Source: Saprospiraceae bacterium
GTDB lineage: Bacteria > Bacteroidota > Bacteroidia > Chitinophagales > Saprospiraceae
Length of the DNA: 64,000 bases
NCBI GenBank assembly: GCA_016712145.1
Contig: JADJRO010000003.1
Coordinates: 744,001-808,000 of the forward strand
Direction: 5' to 3'
The position numbers and the translations under genes were made by a program. The notes below the pieces were generated by a model, which was not told the DNA's origin, did no database searches, and saw only the letters and a program-made list of their open reading frames with translations. This document shows positions 54,521-63,491 of the stretch, one piece after another. Within the stretch, counting starts at the first letter, position 1; every line of letters begins with the position of its first letter.

Positions 54521-54764
54521 AAACATCGATGCAGGCTTCCGGCTAATCAAAGAATTTGATGAGGTCAAAATGGTGGTAGGTAAAACAGGAAGTGCTGAAG
54601 TGCCTACAGACCCAATGCCACCTGAAGCCAGTGATATGATGATTATACTCAAACCTCAAAAGTGAATGGAAACGGGATATTTCTTATGATGAGCTGGCGG
54701 ATGAAATTTATGAAAATTAGAAAACATTCCCGGAGTATTCTTTGAAAAAAGTCAACCTATACAA
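54521..54764 (+). pseudogene. czcA: CzcA pump, middle segment broken by several indels
   Basis: This stretch contains clear CzcA sequence split over frames: SLSQSIETSMQAS, then LIKEFDEVKMVVGKTGSAEV and PTDPMPPEASDMMI, then SEWKRDISYDELADEIYE, then NIPGVFFEKSQPIQMRF. Breaks fall at CC 54539-54540, A4 54658-54661 and A4 54713-54716. Nothing is missing from the protein when they are repaired. Confidence 0.8.
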
Positions 54765-55781
54765 ATGCGTTTTAATGAGCTAATGACAGGCATAAGACAA
54801 GATGTAGCAGTAAAAATATTTGGCGAAAATATGGACACCCTTTTAAAGTATGCCAACAAAGTAAATGCGGTTGTCAATAATGTGGAAGGCGCCACAGAAC
54901 CCAGTGTTGAACGAGTGGCAGGTCTGCCACAAATTGTTATCAACTATAATCGTGCGCAAATTGCAAACAATGGTTTAAATATTGAGGACATTAATCATAT
55001 TGTCAGCACCGCTTTTGCAGGTGGTGAAGCGGGCGTTGTATTTGAAAATGAACGAAAATTCGATTTGGTGGTCCGCTTGGACAGTACTCACAGAAACAAT
55101 ATAGAAGACGTAAGTCATTTGTATATACCCACCGCTAACGGAACTCAAATTCCATTATCCCAGGTTGCAGAAATAAAAATGGAATTGGGTCCGGCACAAA
55201 TAAGTCGTGAAGATGGAAAGCGTAGAATTGTAGTGGGTTTTAACGTCAAAGGTAGAGATGTGGCTAGTGTGGTCACTGACATTCAAAAACAATTGGATGA
55301 AAAAGTAAAATTACCGGAAGGATATTATTATACCTATGGAGGAACATTCGAAAATTTACAAGCAGCATCAGCACGATTGATGGTTGCTGTACCGGTTGCT
55401 CTTGCACTTATCTTTATGCTACTCTATTTTACATTCACATCTATTTCACAAGCAACGCTCATTTTTACAGCTATACCAATGGCTGCTATCGGCGGTGTTT
55501 TTGCATTATTGATTCGTGACATGCCTTTTAGCATTTCTGCAGGGGTAGGATTTATTGCATTGTTTGGAGTGGCTGTCTTGAATGGAATTGTATTAGTCGG
55601 CACATTTAATCAATTGGAGAAAGAAGGAGTTACTGACATTCTGCAAAGAATAAAGGAAGGCACTAAAATCCGATTGCGGCCTGTGTTAATGACTGCTACG
55701 GTAGCCTCACTGGATTTTTGCCGATGGCGCTTTCGCATGGTGCCGGCGCTGAGGTTCAAAAACCATTGGCCACCGTTGTAA
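54765..55781 (+). CDS. czcA: CzcA-type RND efflux pump, C-terminal part (frameshifted)
   Basis: This 338-codon frame opens at an internal Met (MRFNELMTGIRQDVAVKIFG) of the pump and runs through the second porter half and TM8-TM11 (VPVALALIFMLLYFTF, FIALFGVAVLNGIVLVG). It derails at GG 55712-55713, where adding a G gives SLGFLPMALSHGAGAEVQKP. A C4 run at 55812-55815 needs one C removed before the gene ends at 55880, overlapping the outer-membrane gene start (55877) by four bases. Confidence 0.82.
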   Translation: MRFNELMTGIRQDVAVKIFGENMDTLLKYANKVNAVVNNVEGATEPSVERVAGLPQIVINYNRAQIANNGLNIEDINHIVSTAFAGGEAGVVFENERKFDLVVRLDSTHRNNIEDVSHLYIPTANGTQIPLSQVAEIKMELGPAQISREDGKRRIVVGFNVKGRDVASVVTDIQKQLDEKVKLPEGYYYTYGGTFENLQAASARLMVAVPVALALIFMLLYFTFTSISQATLIFTAIPMAAIGGVFALLIRDMPFSISAGVGFIALFGVAVLNGIVLVGTFNQLEKEGVTDILQRIKEGTKIRLRPVLMTATVASLDFCRWRFRMVPALRFKNHWPPL

Positions 55782-55876
55782 TTGGCGGACTTATCACAGC
55801 AACATTTCTTACCCCTTTTTGTATTGCCATTGCTATATATTTTGTTTTCTAAAAAAAGTAAAATTTATAAGGAGTT

Positions 55877-56167
55877 ATGACTAAAATTATTTTATTGATT
55901 GCGATATTCTCTTTCAGTGATATCCATTCACAAGCATTGCCAAAAACCCTTACGGTTGAGAATGCTATATCTACGGCGTTAAAAAATAACCTGGAATTGC
56001 AATCGCAACAACTAAGCGTACAATCTTCCAGCGCATTACGGAAATCGGTGTTTGAACTACCAAAGACAGAAATCAACTTTCAGTACGGACAGTTCAATAG
56101 CATACAAAAGGATAATGCATTTGAGATTTCACAAACCATTCCATTTCCCACTTACTTTACTGCTTAA
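55877..56167 (+). CDS. czcC: TolC-family outer-membrane protein (CzcC-like), N-terminal part (frameshifted)
   Basis: Starts with a signal peptide (FSDIHSQALPK) and the first OEP repeat (TVENAISTALKNNLELQSQQ). The frame stops at TT 56164-56165; removing one T gives FTAKTRLYKAELLGSELRQQ. A second repair at 56240 (one C added) joins 56264-57115. The full gene 55877-57115 then has 412 codons, matching the TolC gene at 9429. Confidence 0.8.
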   Translation: MTKIILLIAIFSFSDIHSQALPKTLTVENAISTALKNNLELQSQQLSVQSSSALRKSVFELPKTEINFQYGQFNSIQKDNAFEISQTIPFPTYFTA

Positions 56168-56263
56168 AACCCGCTTGTATAAAGCGGAATTACTAGGAAG
56201 TGAACTGCGGCAGCAAGCTACCATTAACCTGATAAAGCACAGGTACAATCTAATTTCTATCAG

Positions 56264-57115
56264 TTGTTGTATTTGCAATCAGCCAAAAAGCAATTGCAAT
56301 CTTTAGACAGCTTGCTGAACGATTTTGTGAAAGCTGCTGCACTGCGATATAAGTCAGGTGAAACCAATTTATTAGAAAAGACAACGGCCGAAACCAAACG
56401 GGGACAGCTTTCACTTCTGCTCAAACAAAACGAAACCGAATATGCAATGGCATACAATTCTCTAAAAGTACTGATGAATACGGATGAAAATTTTGAAATC
56501 AGCGAGAATGAAACATTTGAGCCATTAACCATAAGCAACAACTTAGATACTTCGCTGATTAATAATAATCCTTCCATTAAATTAATGTATCAGCAAGCAA
56601 TCATTGCAGAACAAAACAAAAGAGTAGAAAAATCAGCAGTATTACCCGATTTTACAGTTGGTTATTTCAATCAATCTTTAATTGGAACACAAATGGTAGA
56701 TGGGGAAGATGTGTTTTTTGACCGAAGCAAACGCTTTCAGGGAATAAATATTGGCATCAACATTCCCCTTACATTTTTCAGCAACTCTGCAAAAATTAAA
56801 TCACTCAATTACAAACAGCAATCTTTACTAAAAGAAGCCGAGAGCGGAGCGGTGGTATTGCAATTGCAATTGGAAAACGCCTTTCAGCAGTACAATCAAA
56901 ATTACTCCCAATACAATTATTATAAATCAATTGCAATCCCCAATGTAGACATCATCATCAATACAGCAAGGATAGGATTTAGAAGTGGCGACATAGGTTA
57001 CATCGAATATACCCAGGCATTGCAAACCGCAATCGATGTTCATCTCAATGCTCTGCAATCGGTAAACCAACTGAATCAATCGGTAATTAATATTAATTTC
57101 ATAATCAACAAATAA
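56264..57115 (+). CDS. czcC: TolC-family outer-membrane protein (CzcC-like), C-terminal part (frameshifted)
   Basis: 283 codons of the channel protein, without a leader of its own: helical segments KKQLQSLDSLLNDFVKAAAL, KRGQLSLLLKQNETEYAMAY, the second OEP repeat (ESGAVVLQLQLENAFQQY) and the closing YIEYTQALQTAID. The TTG at 56264 is an artefact of the frame break. It precedes the adaptor by 11 bases. Confidence 0.8.
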   Translation: MLYLQSAKKQLQSLDSLLNDFVKAAALRYKSGETNLLEKTTAETKRGQLSLLLKQNETEYAMAYNSLKVLMNTDENFEISENETFEPLTISNNLDTSLINNNPSIKLMYQQAIIAEQNKRVEKSAVLPDFTVGYFNQSLIGTQMVDGEDVFFDRSKRFQGINIGINIPLTFFSNSAKIKSLNYKQQSLLKEAESGAVVLQLQLENAFQQYNQNYSQYNYYKSIAIPNVDIIINTARIGFRSGDIGYIEYTQALQTAIDVHLNALQSVNQLNQSVININFIINK

Positions 57116-57126
57116 AATAGTTCAAG

Positions 57127-58467
57127 ATGAATAAGTTTATTTTAATCATATCTATTGCAACAATGAGCTTGTTACTTTCTTCATGTGGCGATCGTAAGAA
57201 GGTTGATCCACATAATCACGGCGAAGAAACTGCGCATGGAGAAGAAGGACACCATGATGAGCATGAAAACACCAATACGACTATGCTCACCGCCGAACAA
57301 ATGAAATCCATAAAAATCGAATTGGGTAGTATTGAGAAAAAGCAACTCACTGCTTCAGTAAAAGCCAATGGCATATTAAAGGTGCCAAATCAAAACAAAG
57401 CTACAGCCACAGCCATGATGGGTGGTGTTATCAAATCTATTTTGATTCAGACAGGTAATCCTGTAAAAAAAGGACAAACTATCGCCAGGATCACAAATAA
57501 CGCTTTTATTGCAATGCAGGAAGAATATATTTCTGTGTTGGCAAAAGCAGATTTAGCGCAACACGAATATAATCGTCAGAAAGAATTGCAGGAAGGAAAC
57601 GCAGGAGCATTAAAAAACCTACAATCAAGTGAGGCCGAACTAAAAACATTAAGTGCACGTAAGGCAAGTTTGAAGAAGCAGCTTGAGTCAATCGGTATTA
57701 GCACCGCCGCACTCACTAGCGAAAACATACAGACAGTTGTAAGTATAACAAGTCCGATTAATGGTGCCATTAGCAATGTAATGGTAAACATCGGCAGTTT
57801 TGTTGAAGCAAATAACTCGATTGCCGAAATAGTGGACAATAGTCAATTGCATCTGGATTTATATGTTTATGAAAAGGATTTGGCAAAATTAAAAGTAGGG
57901 CAGACTATCCATTTTACTCTTACCAATAACCCGGGTAAGGAATATGACGCCGTGGTTTTTAGTATAAGCAATACGTTTGAACAAGCCAACAAAGCGATAG
58001 CAGTACACGCAAAAGTACAAGGCAACAAAAAAGGGCTCATTGATGGTATGTCCATTACTGCCTTGGTAAGTCTGGAAAATGCTAATGTAGACGCGGTCCC
58101 AACAACTGCCATTATCAATCATGAGGGGCAGGATTACATCTTCATTGTCTCAGATGCACATGCTGAAGAAGAACATCACGAACATAAAGAACCCGGAGAA
58201 ACACATGAACATGACGAGCATGGACATCAGCATAGCGAAAAGGAAGAAAGAGATCATAAAGAAAAAGGTACACATAAGGAAAAAGGTGCACAAAGAGAGG
58301 AAGGAACGACGTTTGAAAAAATTCCCGTTCGTAAAGGCACCTCCGATGTGGGCTACAGCGAAATCACTTTGTTAAGAGAAATTCCGCCTAATTCAAAAAT
58401 TGTCACCAATGGTGCTTTTTTTATTTTAGCAAAAATGACGAATAAAGGTGAAGGGCATGCTCATTAA
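57127..58467 (+). CDS. czcB: CzcB-type periplasmic adaptor with His-rich regions
   Basis: A 446-residue membrane-fusion lipoprotein (MSLLLSSCGDR). It has a His-rich segment just after the lipid site (HNHGEETAHGEEGHHDEH), lipoyl/hairpin parts (MMGGVIKSILIQTGNPVKKG, AQHEYNRQKELQEGNAGAL) and a beta-barrel (LHLDLYVYEKDLAKLKVGQ). A second long His/Glu/Lys insert lies near residues 345-390 (EEHHEHKEPGETHEHDEHGH). His clusters suit zinc, cobalt or cadmium and match the CzcA class of the pump. Intact. Confidence 0.9.
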   Translation: MNKFILIISIATMSLLLSSCGDRKKVDPHNHGEETAHGEEGHHDEHENTNTTMLTAEQMKSIKIELGSIEKKQLTASVKANGILKVPNQNKATATAMMGGVIKSILIQTGNPVKKGQTIARITNNAFIAMQEEYISVLAKADLAQHEYNRQKELQEGNAGALKNLQSSEAELKTLSARKASLKKQLESIGISTAALTSENIQTVVSITSPINGAISNVMVNIGSFVEANNSIAEIVDNSQLHLDLYVYEKDLAKLKVGQTIHFTLTNNPGKEYDAVVFSISNTFEQANKAIAVHAKVQGNKKGLIDGMSITALVSLENANVDAVPTTAIINHEGQDYIFIVSDAHAEEEHHEHKEPGETHEHDEHGHQHSEKEERDHKEKGTHKEKGAQREEGTTFEKIPVRKGTSDVGYSEITLLREIPPNSKIVTNGAFFILAKMTNKGEGHAH

Positions 58468-58504
58468 TTCAATTAAAAATTATTAATAACTAAATAGTTA
58501 AAAA

Positions 58505-58792
58505 ATGAAAACAAAAGTATTTTTTATTATGATGTTATTCACTGCTATAGCATTTGGATTTACATCTTGCGGAAACGCCGAAACAAAAAAAGAAAACAAG
58601 CAATCTAAGCACGAACACAAAGAAGGTGAGGCACATCATCACGTTTATCAATGTGCCAATGATTGCGAGAAAGGAAAAACCTATGAGAAACCTGGTAAAT
58701 GTCCTGTGTGCAATTCCGATTTGAAGGAGGTTCACGAACATAAAGAAGGAGATGGTCATAATCATAAGGAAGGAGATGGTCATAATCATTAA
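58505..58792 (+). CDS. Heavy-metal-binding domain lipoprotein with His-rich ends
   Basis: A 95-residue lipoprotein (AIAFGFTSCGNAE). A variant metal-binding domain (YQCANDCEKGKTYEKPGKC, PVCNSDL) is framed by His/Glu/Lys repeats (HEHKEGEAHHH; HEHKEGDGHNHKEGDGHNH). It is the closest relative of the fragment at the left edge of the window. It probably binds divalent metal beside the CzcCBA pump. Confidence 0.85.
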   Translation: MKTKVFFIMMLFTAIAFGFTSCGNAETKKENKQSKHEHKEGEAHHHVYQCANDCEKGKTYEKPGKCPVCNSDLKEVHEHKEGDGHNHKEGDGHNH

Positions 58793-58860
58793 ATGATCCT
58801 TTATATACCCCAATAGTTTAAATGTAAAACATTTTTTGCTCTTAATGATGCAAAAAAGAT

Positions 58861-58888
58861 CAGAGGTTTCGACTCCTCTGTCGGGGCC
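58861..58888 (+). other. tRNA T-arm-like palindrome, possible attachment-site remnant
   Basis: CAGAGG (58861-58866), TTTCGACT, CCTCTG (58875-58880), then TCGGGGCC. With one T fewer it is a canonical T-arm (AGAGG-TTCGACT-CCTCT) followed by what could be an acceptor 3' strand. No matching 5' half or anticodon arm is upstream, so it is not a whole tRNA. Confidence 0.45.
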
Positions 58889-58922
58889 TAATTGAATAAA
58901 TGAAGAAAAAAACTTCAAGCCA

Positions 58923-60806
58923 ATGAAACTTCCATTACACGACAATAAATTCATCTTCCTTTTGATTGCGATCGCCATCGTGATTGCATTGGAAGTGTTA
59001 TCTCTTCTTGGCATTCACATACCAATGCCCTATGCTCCTTTCATTTTTGCCGCATTCATTATTGGCATTGGGCATCCTGTAATTTGGAGCGGATTAAAAG
59101 CACTCGTAAAACTCAATTTCAGCAGCATCAGTTTACTCATGCTCATTGCGGTTGTTGGTGCTTTTTATCTTGGAGAATACCCCGAAGCTGCTGTAGTCAT
59201 AGTACTCTATGTTTTGGGTGAACGCCTTGAAAAAATCGGTATTGAAAACAGCAAGTCCGCTTTGGATGAACTCATTTCTAAATCGCCTAAAACTGCATTT
59301 GTAAAAGAAAGTCAAACAGAAATCCCAATTGATAAAGTTCAGATAAATACCATCATTCAGGTAAAACCACATGACATGATTCCTCTTGATGGAATTATTG
59401 AGTCAGGAGAATCAGCCATTGATGAGGCTACGATCACAGGAGAAGCAATTCCAAAAGATAAATACAAGGGCGACACTGTATTTGCCGGTACGCTCAACAA
59501 AAGTGGTTTTATAGAAATCAAAACCACTAAGCTTTCTGCTGATACGACTTTTTCTAAAATCATTCAGCTTACTTTTGAAGCGAGCGCTAACAAGAGTCCT
59601 ACACAAAAATTCATTCAGCGTTTTGCAAAAATTTACACGCCATCTATTATAGTTATAGCAAGCTTACTTTTTATCATTCCAGTTTTTCTTTTGAATCAGG
59701 ATTTAAACCATTGGCTGGAACAAGCAATTACATTGTTGGTCATCGCTTGCCCTTGTGCATTGGTGATATCGACACCAGTAGCAATCTATGCCGCGTTGGG
59801 TAACGCCTCATCAAAAGGCGCACTTGTGAAAGGAGGAAAATATCTTGAAGCATTGGCTCATATCAAGGCGATCTGCCTGGACAAAACAAGAACAATCACA
59901 TATGGCAATCCGGTTGTTTCAGATGTCTTTCCCTTACAAGGAACCAGTCGGGAAGAACTTTTGGCCTGTAGTGCCGGTGCAGAAATTTTTAGCGAACATC
60001 CTTTGGCACAAGCTATTGTTGATGCAGCCCGGAAAGAAGGGTTTGAAATTCATAAAACTGAAAAATTTGAAAGTATCATTGGTAAAGGCGCCATGGCAAA
60101 ATGTTTGGTATGTGAAGATGAAACCATATTTGTTGGTAAACTCAATTTTATTAGTGAACACCAACCAGTAAGCGATGAAGCCATAGAAATAGTCAAACAA
60201 CTTTCTGAGCAAGGAAAAACAAGTGTCGTAGTTAGCTTCGGAAAAGGAGTAGCGGGTATTATTGGTTTAATGGATGAAATAAAACCAGATAGTATCGACG
60301 CACTCAAAAAAATAATCGAAATGAACATTGAGCCTATCATGCTAACAGGTGATTTAGAAGCCTCAGCAAAATATGTTGCACAGATTGTAAGTATTAAAAA
60401 GTTTTACGGCGGATTGTTACCGGAAGATAAGGTAACGCGCGTCAAAGAAATTACGTCTCAATATAAAAATGTAGCCATGGTAGGAGATGGTGTAAACGAT
60501 GCACCGGCATTGGCACTCTCATCTGTGGGTATCGCAATGGGTGCTGCCGGAAGTGATACTGCTATTGAAACTGCAAACATCGCATTGATGAACGATAAGC
60601 TTTCACTCATCCCATTTCTCATTCGATTGAGCAAAGCAACAGTCAATACCATAAAATTTAATACGATTGCTGCCATACTTGTAAAAGTTGTTTTTATTAT
60701 TCTGGCATTAGTTGGTTTCAGCAATTTGGTATTAGCAATTGCTGCGGATGTTGGAGTGACATTGATTGTAATTTTGATTAGTTTAAACCTGATGAAATTT
60801 GAATAA
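58923..60806 (+). CDS. P1B-2-type (Zn/Cd/Pb) metal ATPase with altered phosphorylation motif
   Basis: A 627-residue inner-membrane ATPase without an N-terminal metal domain. TITGEAIPKDK, the membrane motif VIACPCALVIS (CPC, near residue 278), the SEHP motif (EIFSEHPLAQ) and VGDGVNDAPAL are present. The phosphorylation motif reads DKTRTIT instead of DKTGTLT: AGA at 59889-59891 replaces Gly, a residue almost invariant in P-type ATPases. This may be a base error (GGA to AGA) or an inactivating change. Zn2+/Cd2+ export is expected from CPC and the CzcCBA neighbour. Confidence 0.88.
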   Translation: MKLPLHDNKFIFLLIAIAIVIALEVLSLLGIHIPMPYAPFIFAAFIIGIGHPVIWSGLKALVKLNFSSISLLMLIAVVGAFYLGEYPEAAVVIVLYVLGERLEKIGIENSKSALDELISKSPKTAFVKESQTEIPIDKVQINTIIQVKPHDMIPLDGIIESGESAIDEATITGEAIPKDKYKGDTVFAGTLNKSGFIEIKTTKLSADTTFSKIIQLTFEASANKSPTQKFIQRFAKIYTPSIIVIASLLFIIPVFLLNQDLNHWLEQAITLLVIACPCALVISTPVAIYAALGNASSKGALVKGGKYLEALAHIKAICLDKTRTITYGNPVVSDVFPLQGTSREELLACSAGAEIFSEHPLAQAIVDAARKEGFEIHKTEKFESIIGKGAMAKCLVCEDETIFVGKLNFISEHQPVSDEAIEIVKQLSEQGKTSVVVSFGKGVAGIIGLMDEIKPDSIDALKKIIEMNIEPIMLTGDLEASAKYVAQIVSIKKFYGGLLPEDKVTRVKEITSQYKNVAMVGDGVNDAPALALSSVGIAMGAAGSDTAIETANIALMNDKLSLIPFLIRLSKATVNTIKFNTIAAILVKVVFIILALVGFSNLVLAIAADVGVTLIVILISLNLMKFE

Positions 60807-60995
60807 TACATTGTCAATTTATAAATCACTGAATAATCCTTTGGTTGCTGTATACAATAGTCGCAATAAATTGAAGTGTGACAATGAACTCAGACTACAG
60901 TAATTCCGTTTTGGACAACTTGTTTTACCAACTTCACAAATTACTCATTTGGTAATGAATTAATTTTGAGTGAAGATTAACAAATTAATTAAATA

Positions 60996-63230
60996 ATGAA
61001 TACATATACAATCATTTTCACTGGACTATTTCTTTTCCAGTTTGCCATAGCTATTGCACATGATACAATACCTGATGCAACACTCAAAGAAGTAATAATA
61101 ATTGATAAACTGCCAGTTCCTGAACGACTGAATGATATCGAAGAAACTGCACTTTTTTCTGGCAAAAAGAATGAAGTAATAAGGTTATCAAAAATTGATG
61201 CTAATCTGACTACAAATAATTCACGACAAATATTTTCAAGAGTGCCAGGTGTTAGTATTTGGGAAAATGATGGCTCTGGTATACAAATAGCTGTAGGTGT
61301 CAGAGGATTAAACCCCAATAGAAGTTGGGAATTTAATACAAGGCAAAATGGATACGATATCTCCAGCGATGTGTTTGGTTATCCCGAATCTTATTATAAT
61401 CCACCAATGGAAGCAGTCGAGAAAATACAAATAGTAAGAGGTGGTGCTGCATTACAGTTTGGGCCTCAATTTGGCGGTCTTCTCAATTACATTTTAAAAA
61501 GGGAAAATGGTGATAAACCATTTACTTTTCAATCACAAAATACATTGGGTAGTAATGGTCTGATTAGTACTTATAATTCAATAAGCGGTAAGACGAAAAA
61601 AATTAGTTACAATGTTTTCAACCAAAGCAGGAAAGGAAATGGTTGGCGACAAAATGGAAGATATGAAGTATCCAACAGTTACGCGTTTTTAAAATACAAG
61701 TTCTCCGAGAATACAAGTATTTCTGCTGAATATACCAATATGGCATACGAAATTCAACAGTCAGGTGGACTTACGGATGTACAATTCAAACAAAATAGTC
61801 AACAATCAGTAAGACAAAGAAATTGGTTTAGTGCTCCCTGGAATTTATTTGCTTTAAATTTTGATACTAAAATAAGCAACAAACTAAGCCTAAACACTAA
61901 AGTATTTGCTTTAATAGCTGAACGAAATAGTATTGGTTTTTTAGCTACACCTAATATAAAAGACAGTATAAATATTGCCCTAAATGATTACAACAACAGG
62001 CAAGTTGATAGAGATGAGTATAAAAATATCGGTGCGGAATTGCGAATGTTATACCAATATAAATTAGGGAAATTAAATAATAATCTGGCTATAGGTGCTA
62101 GGTATTATATTGCAAATACAACCAGAAGACAAAAAGGAAAAGGAGATACAGGTTTTGATTATAATATCGATTTATTAACTGATAAATTCCCAACTGATTT
62201 GGAATTTACTACTGATAATATTGCATTATTTGCAGAAAATCAAATAAAAATAACAGATAAGTTTAGCATCACTCCCGGCTTTCGCATTGAAAATATTGTT
62301 TCTAAGATAAAGGGAAGATTAAACATAGAAATTGGAGCAGATGTAAATGTGATTCCACAAACCATATCGAGGCAAGTATTTCTTTCAGCTCTAGGTGCAC
62401 AGTATAAACTAAATACTACGAATTTTTATGCTAATTTCTCACAAGCCTATCGTCCGGTTTTGTTCTCCGATATGGTTCCTCCTGCAACAACAGATGTGAT
62501 AGATCAAAATCTTAAGGATGCCAACGGTTACAATATGGATTTTGGTTATAGAGGTTCTTTATTTTCTGATGTATTGGATTTTGATGTCAGTTATTTCTGG
62601 ATTCAGTATAATGACAGAATTGGTATAATAAGAAGATATGCGGATAACGACCCAACAAAAGCAACTTATCAGTTTAGAACTAATTTAGGCAAATCATTTA
62701 ATACTGGTTTCGAAGCTTATGTAAACTTAAATATTTCAAAAGTTCTGCACATTCAAAATTTAGTTGGTAACATTAACGTGTTTGCCTCCCTGGCATTTAT
62801 TGATGCAAAATATTCAGATTTTAAAACCACAAAAATTACTGGAACTGCCCCGAACGTAATTATTATAGAAGAAAATTTAAAAAACAAATTGGTGGAATAC
62901 GCTCCAAAAAACATACATAATATTGGACTAAGCTATAATAATGATGGATTTACCGCAACGATTCAAACAAGAATTTCTTCAAGTGTATTTACAGATGCTA
63001 CCAATACCGAAACACCTAATGCCACAGGTACAAATGGAAAAGTTGAAGGGTACAACATCTACGATCTATCGGTTGAATACCGATTTCTTAAAAATTACAA
63101 TGTAAGAGTGGGCTTAAACAACATGTTTGACGAAATATACGCAACGAGGAGAGCAGGTGGTAATCCTGGACCAGGCTTGATACCTGGAGAAGGTAGAGCT
63201 GCATATATAAGTGTTGGGATAAAACTATAA
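60996..63230 (+). CDS. TonB-dependent outer-membrane receptor (siderophore/metal type)
   Basis: A 744-residue receptor: signal peptide (FAIAIAHDT), a plug domain (SRQIFSRVPGVSIWENDGSG, VGVRGLNPNRSWEFNTRQNG, IQIVRGGAALQFGPQFGGLL) and a 22-strand-type barrel ending YISVGIKL. The plug sequence is of the FecA/siderophore class and lacks the carboxypeptidase-like leader of SusC. It imports a metal complex with TonB energy. It may be co-regulated with metal export, though no Fur-like site is visible. Confidence 0.9.
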   Translation: MNTYTIIFTGLFLFQFAIAIAHDTIPDATLKEVIIIDKLPVPERLNDIEETALFSGKKNEVIRLSKIDANLTTNNSRQIFSRVPGVSIWENDGSGIQIAVGVRGLNPNRSWEFNTRQNGYDISSDVFGYPESYYNPPMEAVEKIQIVRGGAALQFGPQFGGLLNYILKRENGDKPFTFQSQNTLGSNGLISTYNSISGKTKKISYNVFNQSRKGNGWRQNGRYEVSNSYAFLKYKFSENTSISAEYTNMAYEIQQSGGLTDVQFKQNSQQSVRQRNWFSAPWNLFALNFDTKISNKLSLNTKVFALIAERNSIGFLATPNIKDSINIALNDYNNRQVDRDEYKNIGAELRMLYQYKLGKLNNNLAIGARYYIANTTRRQKGKGDTGFDYNIDLLTDKFPTDLEFTTDNIALFAENQIKITDKFSITPGFRIENIVSKIKGRLNIEIGADVNVIPQTISRQVFLSALGAQYKLNTTNFYANFSQAYRPVLFSDMVPPATTDVIDQNLKDANGYNMDFGYRGSLFSDVLDFDVSYFWIQYNDRIGIIRRYADNDPTKATYQFRTNLGKSFNTGFEAYVNLNISKVLHIQNLVGNINVFASLAFIDAKYSDFKTTKITGTAPNVIIIEENLKNKLVEYAPKNIHNIGLSYNNDGFTATIQTRISSSVFTDATNTETPNATGTNGKVEGYNIYDLSVEYRFLKNYNVRVGLNNMFDEIYATRRAGGNPGPGLIPGEGRAAYISVGIKL

Positions 63231-63277
63231 ACTGAATTGCAGCATGCAATCATAAATAATTTAAAAATAAAACTAAA

Positions 63278-63370
63278 ATGAAACAAATAATATATTTCGT
63301 AATATTAATTCTTTAGGCAATTGCAATTAGATGTATTAATGAGAATTCTCCAAATCGCTATTTTCTATAG
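63278..63370 (+). other. Broken small leader-peptide ORF
   Basis: MKQIIYFVILIL stops at TAG and reads on in frame as AIAIRCINENSPNRYFL before a second stop. It looks like a decayed small lipoprotein start. Low weight. Confidence 0.25.
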
Positions 63371-63434
63371 TAATATGACAGCTCAAAACAATCTTGTTTG
63401 AGGATGAGAACTCAAACATTTTATTAGGGGTCGC

Positions 63435-63466
63435 TTTGCTAAGTCTTATGAAATAATTATCTTTAC
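63435..63466 (+). promoter_or_regulatory. Bacteroidota-type promoter (-33 TTTG, -7 TATCTTTA)
   Basis: TTTG at 63435-63438 and TATCTTTA at 63459-63466 with 20 bases between, as in the Bacteroidota consensus, 26 bases before the ATG at 63492. Confidence 0.5.
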
Positions 63467-63491
63467 AATTGTATAAAAAAAATCAAGACCA

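Noticed and set aside
58861..58888. Intrinsic terminator at the CAGAGG/CCTCTG hairpin
   Set aside because: No T tract follows (TCGGGGCC), and the loop looks like a tRNA T-loop.
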